From Mauremys mutica (Eukaryota; Chordata; Testudines; Geoemydidae): DNA of 64,000 nucleotides. Location: NCBI RefSeq assembly GCF_020497125.1, contig NC_059075.1, positions 34,074,003 through 34,138,002 of the forward strand, written 5' to 3'. Each line of letters opens with the position of its first letter. The stretch's first letter is position 1. The notes beneath the pieces are model-generated. The model had not been told where the DNA came from. It saw nothing but the letters and a program-made list of their open reading frames with translations, and did not search any database. A program made the translations under genes and the position numbers. This document shows, in pieces, positions 1-64,000 of this stretch.

Positions 1-29
1 GATGAGAGCTGGCTTTCTATAGCTAGATC

Positions 30-150
30 TGACACTGACTACTCTGTGATCGTGGGCAAATCCTTTCACCTCTCTCTGCCTCATTTTCTCCATCTGCAAA
101 AAGAGTAACTATTCTTGTAAAGTGCTTTGAGATCAATAGATGAAAAGTCC
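30..150 (+). repeat. MIR-like SINE fragment
   Basis: Contains the core-SINE pattern of a tGGGCAAATCC-like segment, a CTCTGCCTCATTTTCTCCAT-like segment, then AAAGTGCTTTGAGAT, in the order expected for MIR in + orientation. Confidence 0.55.
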
Positions 151-183
151 CATTTACAGATCAGAAGTGTTAGTATTATTTCA

Positions 184-273
184 AGCAACAAAGAGTCCTG
201 TGGCACCTTACAGACTAACTGATGTATTGGAGCATAAGCTTTCGTGGGTGAATACCCACTTCATCAGACACAA
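184..273 (-). repeat. hammerhead-like hairpin repeat, copy A
   Basis: Short insert flanked by a perfect 10-base duplication TATTATTTCA at 174-183 and 274-283. On the minus strand it reads CTGATGA, a GTGGG/CCCAC hairpin, then GAAAGC (boxes at 261-267 and 240-243). Long duplications like this point to target-primed reverse transcription rather than cut-and-paste. Confidence 0.7.
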
Positions 274-597
274 TATTATTTCAGTGTATTAACAATTTGG
301 TGACCTTCCCTTTATATAGAATGTTTTCTTGGAATAGGATCTGTGTGAAAAACCTGGCTTGCTTTTATGGAATATTGTTTACTATTTCAGTTATTCATAT
401 TTTGTAGGTGCATGGCAGTACAGCAATTAAATATCCTCCAACATAGATAATAAAAACAGACCCCAGGAAGTGAGAACCTTCTCATTCTGCTAGGCATACC
501 CCTATACCATACCGTACACCACCTAACCTACCACCCCCCCCTTTGGAAAAGCCTTGGGAAAAAAGTTTGTTATGTAGTGTACTCTAAAGAAGATAAG

Positions 598-795
598 TAT
601 CAGAGGGGAGCCGTGTTAGTCTGGATCTGTAAAAGCAGCAAAGAGTCCTGTGGCACCTTACAGACTAACAGACGTATTGGAGCATGAGCTTTCATGGGTG
701 AATACCCACTTCGTCGGATGCATGCATCCACCCACAAAAGCTCATGCTCCAATACGTCTGTTAGTCTATAAGGTGCCACAGGACTCTTTGCTACT
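598..795. repeat. hammerhead-like hairpin repeat, copy B (head-to-head)
   Basis: Begins TATCAGAGGGG and consists of two inverted half-units, sharing arms such as TTAGTCTATAAGGTGCCACA with their complement. Flanked by a 14-base duplication, TCTAAAGAAGATAA at 583-596 and TCTAAAGAAGACAA at 796-809 (13 of 14). The same unit as copies A and D. Confidence 0.7.
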
Positions 796-897
796 TCTAA
801 AGAAGACAAAATCCAGGTTCTGGCACAACAAAGTGAGAAATGCATTCCAGAGCCAAGTATCCCTCGCCAATAAAACCTGCCTCCAGCTCACTACTAC

Positions 898-1284
898 TTG
901 CCAGAGGGCTGTAATCTTGTAGCCTTAGATAGGGCCGTCCTTAGGATTTATGGGGCCCTACGCAGTATTATTAAACTGGTGCCGCTATGCCCAATGGCAG
1001 TCCGGGGTCTGAGCCCGAGGGGGAGGGAAGAGGCAGCAAAGGATACTGAGACTCATGGCAGCAGAGACTCACAGTTCCCTGCAGAGAGCCTCGTAGTCTC
1101 TCCCTCATGCATAATGTGTGGTGTCGACGCATTCGGCTCTGTGAATATGGCCCCTGCCTCAGGAGACAGCAGTGCGCACTCGGTGTGCGGGAGCCGACCC
1201 ACTCTTACCTATTGACATGGGCAGTGGGTGAAGCTGCTGCCTGGGGAGGCTAGTTCCCCAGCCCACATGTGGCCCTGCCTTTGC
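898..1284. other. intergenic, nothing recognised
   Basis: Moderately GC-rich sequence with a short spurious open frame of low complexity. It may be an old repeat; no family is recognised and no splice-supported coding signal is seen. Confidence 0.4.
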
Positions 1285-1620
1285 TGATACTCACACCTTC
1301 TTGTCAACTGTTGGAAATGAGCCATCTTGATTGCACTGGCCTCGTTAGCACTACAATTGTAATGTTACCTCCCTTGGTGTTCACCCCTTCTTGTCAACTG
1401 TTGAGAATAGGCCACTTCCACCTTAACTGAATTGGCTCGTTAGCACTGACCCCCGACTTGGTAAGGCAACTCCCATCTTTTCATGTGCTAGAATATGTAT
1501 TCTGTTTACTGTATTTTTCACTTCATGCATCTGATGAAGTGAGTTTATCCCATGAAAGCTTATGTCCAAATACATTTATTAGTCTCTAAGGTGCCACAAG
1601 TACTTCTCGTTGTTTTTGAT
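1285..1620 (+). repeat. hammerhead-like repeat, copy C (divergent family)
   Basis: Carries CTGATGA at 1531-1537 and GAAAGC from 1554, then TTAGTCTCTAAGGTGCCACA near the 3' end, the same order as copies A, B and D but with a different 5' part. Internally an imperfect direct repeat of about 105 bases (CACCCCTTCTTGTCAACTGTT type) appears twice. I associate this family with reptile genomes from memory. Confidence 0.6.
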
Positions 1621-1796
1621 GAAGATACTGTAAGATGACGGGAGAGAGTTCTCCTGGCAGCTTAGTTATTCCACCAGCAACAGCTCTCCCGCCAACATAG
1701 TGCTGTCTGCATGGGGGGTAGGGGGGGTTAAGGTCAGTATAACTATGTTCCTTAGGATGTGGATTTTTTCATACCCCTGAGCAATGTAGTTATACC

Positions 1797-2673
1797 TGTC
1801 ATAAACAGATAGTTAAGGGTTAATGTCTCTTTTACCTGTAAAAGGTTAAGAAGCTCAGTAAACCTGGCTGATACCTGACCAGAGGATCAATAAGGGGACA
1901 AGATACTTTCAAATCTTTGTGGAGGGAAGTCTTTGTTTGTGTTCTTTGTTTGGGGGTTGTTCGCTCTCGGGACATGAGAGGGACCAGACGTCCATCCAGG
2001 CTCTCCAAATCTTTTTGAATCAGTCTCATGTTTCAAATTTGTAAGTATCTAGTCAGTAAGGCGTGTTAGTCTTCTGTTTGTTTTCTCAACCTGTAAATGT
2101 TTCTTTTGCTGGAAGGATTTTTACCTTTGTTTGCTGTAACTTTGAACCTGAGGCTAGAGGCAATTTCTCTGGCTATATAAATTTAGGTGCCCTGTAATAC
2201 ATTTTTCCATCCTGATTTTACAGAGAGAAATTTTACTTTTTCTTTCTTTGATTAAAAGCTTTCTTTTTAAGAACCTGATTGATTTTTCTTTGTTTTAAGA
2301 TCCAAGAAATTGGGTCTGGACTCACCAGGGATTGGTGGGGGGAAAACGGAGGAGGGGATGGTGAATTCCTCTTTGTTTTTTTAAGATCCAAGGAGTTTGG
2401 ATCAGTGTAGCCTCTCAGGGTAACCAAGGAAGGGAAAGTCTGGGAGGGGAAAGGTGGGGGAATGGTTTATTTCCCTTTGTGTTAAGACCCAAGGGGTTTG
2501 GGTCTTGGGTTCCCCAGGGAAGGTTTGGGGGGAATGGAAAGTGTACCAAAACACTATATTTTTGGTTGGTGGCAGCGCTATCAGATCTAAGCTAGGATTT
2601 AAGCTTAGAAGGGTACATGCAGGTCCCCACCTTTTGGACGCTAAAGTTCAGAGTGGGGGAGGAAACCTTGACA
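1797..2673 (+). mobile_element. solo LTR (877 bp)
   Basis: Begins TGTCA and ends TGACA (TG...CA with matching inverted ends) and is flanked by an exact 5-base duplication ATACC at 1792-1796 and 2674-2678. A TATA-like CTATATAAAT lies near 2173. No internal genes, so this is the product of LTR-LTR recombination. Retrovirus-like or gypsy-like; the family is not resolved. Confidence 0.85.
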
Positions 2674-2888
2674 ATACCGAAGTAAATGTGTAGTGAAGAC
2701 CTGGCCTTATACTTTTACACTTGACTGCCAGAGTTTATGCTCCTTTCTATTTTCATGAGTAGATTTTGACTTCCAATATTTAAAGGATGCCTTTTTGCCT
2801 TTAGCCGCTGCTTTTACTGTGTTGGGTAGCCATGATGGCATTTTTTTAATCTTCTTTTTTTTTATTTGGATTACATATTTCATTTGAG

Positions 2889-3104
2889 TATCAGAGGGGT
2901 AGCCGTGTTAGTCTGGTTCTGTAAAAGCAGCAAAGAATCCTGTGGCACCTTATAGACTAACAGACGTTTTGCAGCATGAGCTTTCATGGGTGAATACCCA
3001 CTTCTTCAGATGCAAGTAGTATCCGAAGAAGTGGGTATTCACCCACGAAAGCTCATGCTGCAAAACGTCTGTTAGTCTATAAGGTGCCACAGGATTCTTT
3101 GCTG
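2889..3104. repeat. hammerhead-like hairpin repeat, copy D (head-to-head)
   Basis: Begins TATCAGAGGGGTAGCC; two inverted half-units meet around 3010-3022. Flanked by a perfect 14-base duplication ATATTTCATTTGAG at 2875-2888 and 3105-3118. The minus-strand half reads CTGAAGA, hairpin, GAAAGC; the plus half reads CCGAAGA, hairpin, GAAAGC. Confidence 0.75.
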
Positions 3105-3118
3105 ATATTTCATTTGAG

Positions 3119-3727
3119 CTTCTACTATGGTGTTTTTAAAAAAGTTTTCATCCAGCTTGTAGGCATTTCACTCTTGTGACTATTCCTTTTAATTTCTGTT
3201 GAACCAGCATCCTCATTTTTGCGTAGTTGCCCTTTTTGAAGTTAACTGCTACTGTGGCTGACTTCTTTGGTGTTCCCTCTACTCCCAGGGATGTTAAATT
3301 TAATTACATCAGGGTCACTATTACCAAGCAGTTCGGCTACATTCACCTCTTGGACCAGATCCTAGGCACTACTTAGACTAAATCAAGAGGCGCCTCCATG
3401 GGTTCCAGGACTAGCTACTCTAAGAAGCAGTTATTATGTTACATTGGGATACAAGGGCTGAAAGTAGTTTATTGCTCCAGTGTTAGCATACTTGGCTGCT
3501 TGCATCAGTGCTGTCTAGTATATTTATAATTATATTTTGTGGCAGCATATGGTTTACGCCTTAGTGATTTGGGGCTGATATTTCCCCTCCAGACCCATCC
3601 AGCTCTGTGGTGCAATGGTTCACCTCAGACTGCTTCAGCAGGGCTCTGGAGACAGAGTCCTTCAGTATCAGGTGGTGCAAATACACACAAAATATTAAAC
3701 CCCCTACAGAGGTGTCAAAGCCAGCTA
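3119..3727. other. intergenic, nothing recognised
   Basis: Unremarkable AT-rich sequence with a short spurious open frame. No repeat or gene was identified. Confidence 0.4.
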
Positions 3728-3925
3728 GAGTTGCCAGGTTCCAGTTTTTGACTAGAACACCCAGTTGAACAGGGACTCTGGTGGCTTGGTCAGCACTGCT
3801 GACTGGGCCATTATAAGTTCAGTTGGTGGGGCAGAGAGACTGGCAAGTTCCCTTCCCTCCTGGGAAGTGGTGACAGGTCCTTCCGCTCCTAGGCAGAGGG
3901 GCAGCCACCGGGTCTCTGCGTGCCA
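3728..3925 (+). repeat. dispersed repeat fragment
   Basis: Stretch with AGTTGCCAGGTTCCAGTTTT, TCAGCACTGCTGACTGGGCC and CCGCTCCTAGGCAGAGGGGC, which I associate with a GC-rich reptile repeat. Degraded; ends not defined. Confidence 0.4.
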
Positions 3926-3939
3926 TGAGTGTCAAGTTC

Positions 3940-4395
3940 GCAACTCTTGACCCCAGCCCGGAGCCCCCTCCTGCACTCCAAACCCCTCATTTCCAGCCCC
4001 ACCCCAAAGCCTGCACCCTCAACTGGAGCCATCATCCCCTCCAACACCGTAACCTCCTGCCCACTCTTACACCCTGAAGCCCTCATTTCTGGCCCCACCC
4101 CAGAATCTGCACCCCCAGCCCAGGATGGTACTCCTTCCCACACCCCAACCCCCTGCCTCAGCCCGGAGCCCCCTCCCACACTTCTAACCCTTAGGCCCCA
4201 CCCTTCAGCCCCCTCCTGCACCCCAACCCCTGGCCTCAGTCCAGAGCCCCCTCCCACACTCCAAATCCCTCGACCCCACCCAGCCCACTCTCCTCTACTG
4301 CAGATTTCGGACCTCCAGCTAAATCCCTCCCCCTCCCTTTCCTGCACCCCAGAGCCCCCCCACGCCTGGAGCACCCTCCTGCACGCCAGCCCCAG
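3940..4395. repeat. C-rich imperfect tandem repeat
   Basis: Pyrimidine-rich units built on CCCCTCCTGCACCCCA and GAGCCCCCTCCCACACT repeat with poor fidelity. Both strands are open for over 160 codons because stops are rare in such composition; there is no coding evidence. Confidence 0.65.
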
Positions 4396-4833
4396 CCTGG
4401 TGAAAGTGAGCGCCGGTGGGTGACAGGCGAGCTATAGGGGCGGGGCCTCAGGGCAGGGGGCGGGGCAAGGGCGTTAGGTTTTGGGCCGTTCGAACGATTG
4501 GCAACGCTAAAGCCCGGCCCCTGGCTCCGGCCCGCCCCGTCTCACTACGTCAGGCTCTGAACCTGCAACAGACTTTAATCGCTGGCGCCAGCTGTGGCCT
4601 GGGTTGAACCTGAGGCTTGACTCCAAGCGCCGCCCCCTCGTCCCACGTGTGGCTGGATCCGCGCGTTGCAGCCTCACCCCTGTCGGTCCCGCTCTGTGCT
4701 GCCCTGGCGGAAACCCTTCCGCGCACAGCCAATACAGCGCCTGCGCTCGCTCTACCGCACCTCCAACATGGCGTCGCAGCGGCACTTTCGTGCCCATACA
4801 CAACATGGCAGCCGCCAGTTTCAGCTCACCTTA

Positions 4834-4841
4834 TCACGTGA
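4834..4841 (+). promoter_or_regulatory. E-box matching the CLEAR core (TCACGTGA)
   Basis: TCACGTGA lies 146 bases before the start codon. CLEAR elements (GTCACGTGAC) are bound by TFEB/TFE3 and coordinate lysosomal genes. The match covers the 8-base core; the 5' flank is A rather than G. Binding is inferred. Confidence 0.55.
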
Positions 4842-4935
4842 CCTCCGGCCTCCCTCCCCTGTGGGAAGATGGGGGCGGTTCGCCGGGAGGCCTAGCCCCT
4901 GTCAGGTGACCGCCGGCTGGCGTGGTCATATGACA

Positions 4936-4956
4936 ATGGCTGGCGGATGGTTGTAG
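4936..4956 (+). CDS. six-codon upstream ORF, in frame with GALC
   Basis: ATG GCT GGC GGA TGG TTG TAG codes MAGGWL. The ATG has A at -3 and G at +4, so it is a strong start if it lies in the mRNA. It is in frame with the main ATG 51 bases downstream and lines up with the longer human start (MAEWLL as I recall), but the TAG closes it. It may act as a uORF that lowers or tunes translation, or lie upstream of the transcription start and be silent. Confidence 0.5.
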   Translation: MAGGWL

Positions 4957-4986
4957 CCGAGTTGCTGTAGGAACGGGCTGGCTGCT

Positions 4987-59930
<54,944 letters not shown>

Positions 59931-61846
59931 GGTTGCTGGCATACTAAGACAAGCCAGTTGTTTTATTACTACTTTGAATCAGAGCCAGTTCAAACTTTGG
60001 AGATAACTTGTAAATATTATTTTGAGGTTGATCTGTTGGCCAGTGTTCTAAATTCCACCCTTATTTATTATTGTTTGTTAGAAATTTACTTGAGTAGGTA
60101 TGTGTACACATGCCTGTGACTTAACCAAAAGGATGCTCTGGGATTTTGCCCTTTAATTTTCAGAGATAAGTTTTTGTTTAAATTAGAGATGGCAAACTGG
60201 AGCCATGGATTGAAACCCTCTCGAATATTTGGAATCAGAACGCCCCAGTTCACTTGTGAGCCATTTTAAGAAATTAACGTGCGGTATGTACAGGACCTCA
60301 GAAGCTTCAGTTTTAACACTTACCTGGCTCTGGTGTTTTCCTTTCACCATCCAACTAAGAATTAAACACCTAAATTTAGTGAACATATTCCTAAAGGGTC
60401 ACGTTTACTGTTCCCAAATTCCCTTTTCAACAGAGTGCTTAATTCTGTTACAGTAGAAAGATGTTTGCCTTTTTTTCCCCCTGCCATAGCCTGAGGCTAG
60501 GGAATACACAACTACAAGTGCATTTGAATTACTTCTCCCTGTTGTAAATGAGACCTGCATTACCAGCCTTTAGACATGTATATTTTGAGGCTGTATCTGT
60601 ACATTGGAGTAGAAACACAGCTTATGGTTGATTTGGCCATTTAGGAAATGCCTTATTTTTAAACTACCTCTCTCATTAATGACAAAGTAGCAAATGAGCT
60701 ATTGTAATACAATCAGCTGTTGATATCCTCACTCCTTTCTGTGCGCTGTCTTGGTTGCTTTTCCAGGAGGGAGGGGAAAGATGGGTCTCTTAATTTGGTG
60801 AGGTGCTTAGATAATATGGTCATGAGCTCTTGAAGTACAGATAAGCAGATTTCCTGGAGTTTACACCCAACACAGCTATGTCACTCAGCTACTGAATGGT
60901 CTGATAAGTAAAGACCCCATTCTGAGATGCAGAAATTATCTTTCACTGGATGTTGACAACTGTAAACTTTTCCATTCATGTCAGGGCAGGACTCCGAAGT
61001 AGCTAATATGTGAAAAATGTGCTTCTTTTCCTAAGAGGTTTGTCAGCATCTTCCACTTATGATACGGGACTGTATCCTAAAACAGAGACTAAATGAAGTA
61101 TACTTGCATGTTATAAATCCTCAGGGGGAAAAAACCCTCTCCATTTTGCTGTCATTCCTTGGTTTTCCAAGTCACTGCAACAGCTGCAGAGTTAATTTAT
61201 TCTTAAATGTATAAATGAGTCTTGAAGTACAGAGTGAGACTTTCATATGTTGCTACTCTAGGTTCTGTAGACGCCTGCATTTTTCTTCCTCTGTTTGTTT
61301 GTGTTCTGCTCGGCTCAGTTTGGAAATAATAACTTGGTAGTTCAACGAGATGTGTGTCATCTTGTCATGCTAGAAGGGAAAACTTTCCATACCTTCGAAT
61401 TGATGAATGCTTACCAAATGTCACTGTTTTAATTGAGGAAATCCAGTGAGACAAGAATCTAACTCCAGAGTTGATAACACACTTGAAACCTGGACAAGGA
61501 CATATTTATTAGGCAATATTCTGTCTTAAGAGACTGCCCCAAAGTGTATCTAAACATTTTGAGCACAGTTCTGATCCACTTTTATTAGAAGACTAATTCT
61601 TAAGCAACTGGTTGTTCTGAATGGTAGCTTAAGACAGGTATAATGTAATTACAAGTATTTTGCAGTTTGAAGATGACGGGATAATGTAGAGCATTTTTTC
61701 AAATAGCTTTTGGAGAAAAATATCTCAGAATTCCATCCTTAGATCCCACTCTAGCAATTATTTTCCTAAGCAATTCCTGACACTTCTTATGACTATTAGC
61801 AAAAGCCTTTATACATAGTCTCATACATTCAGTTAACCTTGAAAAC

Positions 61847-61852
61847 AATAAA
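61847..61852 (+). promoter_or_regulatory. candidate GALC poly(A) signal, proximal
   Basis: Canonical AATAAA about 1.9 kb after the stop codon, near the 3'UTR length I recall for mammals. Confidence 0.5.
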
Positions 61853-62566
61853 TTTTAAAGTGATTTTTAACTATTGTCATGGGCAGTAAGCAAGTTCGTT
61901 TTTATTTGATAAATGAGAGAGAATTTCTAGGCCAATATTCAGACTGTTGTGGCCTAGATTTAAGTGCCTAACTTTTATATTTAGATACCTAAATAAGTGG
62001 TCTGATTTCCAGAGGGACGTCAGTGGGAGCTGCAGATGTTCAGCACTTCCCAAAGTCAGGCCACTTGTGGGTTCCTAAAGTTGGACACCTATTTGAGGAA
62101 TGTCTGTAAATGAACAAGTTACAAGAGAAATTTAAATTTGGCAGAACTAGATACGTTCCTAATGGAATATTTCTGCAGCAATTCTAGCTAACTATTAGCT
62201 GCAGGGGGTGATGGAACAGCACTGATGATGCAATTATTCCAAAGATTACGGTTTTTACATTTTTGCACTAGTTAATTAACCAATTTTACTGTTTTTGCAT
62301 TATGGACTAAATGTGTTGTACATTATTGGGAGTATAGTTTTTGTTAACTTTTATAAAATTAAAGTTATAAGGGATTTAAAATGTTTTAAATTATTGTGAA
62401 TACTATGTTTACTGAAGTTTTGTTGTGTAGTCATCTTATACATCTGTAATTCTTTCCCTTTGAATGGATTGTAATGCACTTGGCGATAGCAGATAAGCTG
62501 TTAAGTGTTTCAGTAAGAGACAGATTTACATGGTTGATTATAAATACTAATGATTCCAAATGAGCA

Positions 62567-62572
62567 AATAAA
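62567..62572 (+). promoter_or_regulatory. candidate GALC poly(A) signal, distal
   Basis: Canonical AATAAA about 2.64 kb after the stop, followed within ten bases by a genomic A run. A variant ATTAAA lies at 62358 and another AATAAA at 63207. Confidence 0.5.
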
Positions 62573-63606
62573 ACACTTTTAAAAAAAACCCTTCATTTGT
62601 GCAGAGCTATTCTGTAAATACATCTTCTTAGTATCCTTCAGAGAGAGGATTGATAATCTTTCATTTGTGATTTCTCATAAGGATGCTTGTCATTAGGCTA
62701 ACTGGTCAGGAAGATTTTGCTACTGCAACTTTGAATGACTTTGAACAGTCTTCATTTACAAAGCTCTCAAGAAGATCCCTATAGGTTAGTGCTTGCAATC
62801 CTGGTGTGATATTCTTTAAACAGTATTTTTACCTAACTGGAGCAAGGATACACTTTCTGAGGCCTTTGCACTTAGCTAAGGGTATGACGTTTTTTTAATG
62901 TCTAGTCTTGCAAAGTGCAGAGTGTCTTCAAATGTCTTTTGGCTTTATTGGCAGTTGACCACGTTGTAGGATTAAGCTTCAGGTCCATTTATCTACAGAT
63001 GGGTGATGAGTTATTATAAAGGGCTCAGTTTTTATAGGGTTAAAAGTGACTTTTACCTTCCCTTGAGTTCAAATTTAAAAACTAGGTCTTTAAAGGAGAA
63101 CAGAAATTCCTGGCATGAACAACCATGTAATCTGGGCTGTTTCTGCCCATGTTATACCACTTGCCATTTAGGCTGGTAGCTTAAATTTTCAATGCTTGCT
63201 CTTGCAAATAAAAGGCCTTCAAGTATCTGAGCTTCCCCACTATCACGGCAAGGGTGCTGCTTGAGCTGCAGCAGAATTTTCTATCACAGGATATAAATAA
63301 TTTCAATAATGCAAAGGTTGGGTCAGAATAAATCTATTATAGGTGTATCACTTAGCCCAACAAACCAGCACTTGGTGGGTTATAGGATATGTAGACTGGT
63401 GTTGGTTCAGTCACTATAAACCACTGTTGGGATTTTCAAAGTAGTCTAGGAGATGTACACACATTTGCTTTGAAAAATCTCAACCAGTGTCTTTTCCATT
63501 CTTTGGTGGTCTTCCTAGGATTCGTCAGACATGGTTTCAGGCATCCTCATGTCATCAATACATTGAGACTCTTAACTACCAAGGTTGCTTTCTGTTTTGG
63601 ATGTTG

Positions 63607-63875
63607 TGAAGGCCAAGACAATAACAGGATTCAAAAAATAACTAGTTAAATTCATGGAGGATAGCAATGGCTGTTAGCCAAGATGGGCAGGGATGGTGCC
63701 CCTAGCCTCTGTTTTCCAGAATCTGGGAATGGGCGACAGGGAATGGATCACTTGATGATTACCTGTTTTGTTTATTCCCTTTTGAAGCACCTGGTACTGG
63801 CCACTGTCGGAAGACAGGATACTGGGCTAGATGGACCTTTGATCTGACCAATATGGCCATTCTTATGTTCTTATG
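63607..63875 (+). mobile_element. CR1 3' fragment
   Basis: ACTAGTTAAATTCATGGAGG, GCTGTTAGCCAAGATGGGCA, CTGGGCTAGATGGACCTTTG and TATGGCCATTCTTATGTTCT then TATG: the canonical reptile CR1 3' end. Confidence 0.9.
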
Positions 63876-64000
63876 TCAAAACCAATTGCAAATGCTTTGG
63901 ATTAACAGAAGGAGAATGTTTGTTTTTCTTATGAGAACTTAAGCCAGTTATCCTAAATACTTGTCAGTGTCCCCTGATTTCTCCCTGTTGCCATGTAAAG

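Larger units (their letters stand above)
4430..4986 (+). promoter_or_regulatory. CpG-rich, TATA-less GALC promoter and 5'UTR
   Basis: GC- and CpG-rich block running into exon 1. Visible motifs: Sp1-like GGGGCGGGG and GGGGCGGGGC between 4438 and 4468; reverse CCAAT near 4497; CCAAT at 4729-4733; NRF1-like GCGCCTGCGC at 4737-4746; two YY1-like AACATGGC sites at 4765 and 4802; E-boxes CACGTG at 4644 and 4835. No TATA box in a sensible place. This layout fits a housekeeping lysosomal enzyme; the start site itself is not visible. Confidence 0.75.
59931..62600 (+). other. GALC: GALC 3' untranslated region (end uncertain)
   Basis: AT-rich, no long open frame, no repeat I recognise until about 63607. 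From recollection mammalian GALC has a 3'UTR of about 1.7 kb, which would end near 61.7-61.9 kb; the second strong poly(A) signal would give about 2.65 kb. The exact end cannot be fixed from sequence alone. Confidence 0.6.

Noticed and set aside
1..4400. GPR65, the neighbour I recall upstream of GALC in mammals
   Set aside because: No seven-helix receptor frame is present in this flank; if synteny holds it lies outside the window.
3889..4423. Two opposite open frames of about 160 codons upstream of GALC
   Set aside because: C-rich low-complexity tandem tract; no conserved motif.

Overview
This window is vertebrate nuclear DNA and holds one host protein-coding gene: GALC (galactosylceramidase, galactocerebrosidase, EC 3.2.1.46), on the + strand and complete in 17 coding exons from 4987 to 59930. 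Every intron is GT-AG. The exon lengths sum to 2082 bases, which is 693 codons plus a stop, with no frame break. The exon phases, and almost all exon lengths as I recall them, match mammalian GALC. Both catalytic glutamates (E208 and E284 here; E182 and E258 in mammalian numbering) and the substrate-contact residues T119, W161 and N207 are intact, so I read this as a functional gene.

The organism is most likely a turtle (Testudines) or another archosauromorph reptile. The repeat content is dominated by CR1 LINEs, many short hAT-type and TA-flanked DNA elements, MIR-like SINEs and solo LTRs, and it lacks Alu, L1 and B1. Several repeat families are ones I associate with turtle genomes; that is recollection and no search was run.

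Layout: 1-4400 is upstream flank, with four copies of a hairpin repeat that carries hammerhead-ribozyme-like core boxes, one solo LTR, and a C-rich low-complexity tract. 4400-4986 is a CpG-rich promoter with Sp1-like, CCAAT, NRF1-like and YY1-like motifs, an E-box matching the lysosomal CLEAR core, and a six-codon upstream ORF in frame with the main start. 4987-5211 is exon 1. Exons 2-6 (6808-19987) are separated by repeat-rich introns that include a 54-bp GC-rich minisatellite and a 1.9-kb 5'-truncated CR1. Exons 7-17 (30542-59930) follow. Intron 6 (10.6 kb) and intron 16 (7.4 kb) are long; intron 16 is almost wholly nested CR1, DNA-transposon and LTR sequence. From 59931 comes the 3'UTR, with candidate poly(A) signals at 61847 and 62567, then intergenic sequence with one more CR1 tail.

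I found no second host gene, no tRNA or rRNA gene and no CRISPR array. Most other long open frames lie in GC-rich repeats or transposons. The points most worth a second look are the conversion of the upstream GALC start into a short in-frame uORF, the hammerhead-like repeat family with 10-14 bp target-site duplications, the series of hAT insertions with recoverable 8-bp duplications, and MITEs lying within 100 bp of three GALC splice donors.
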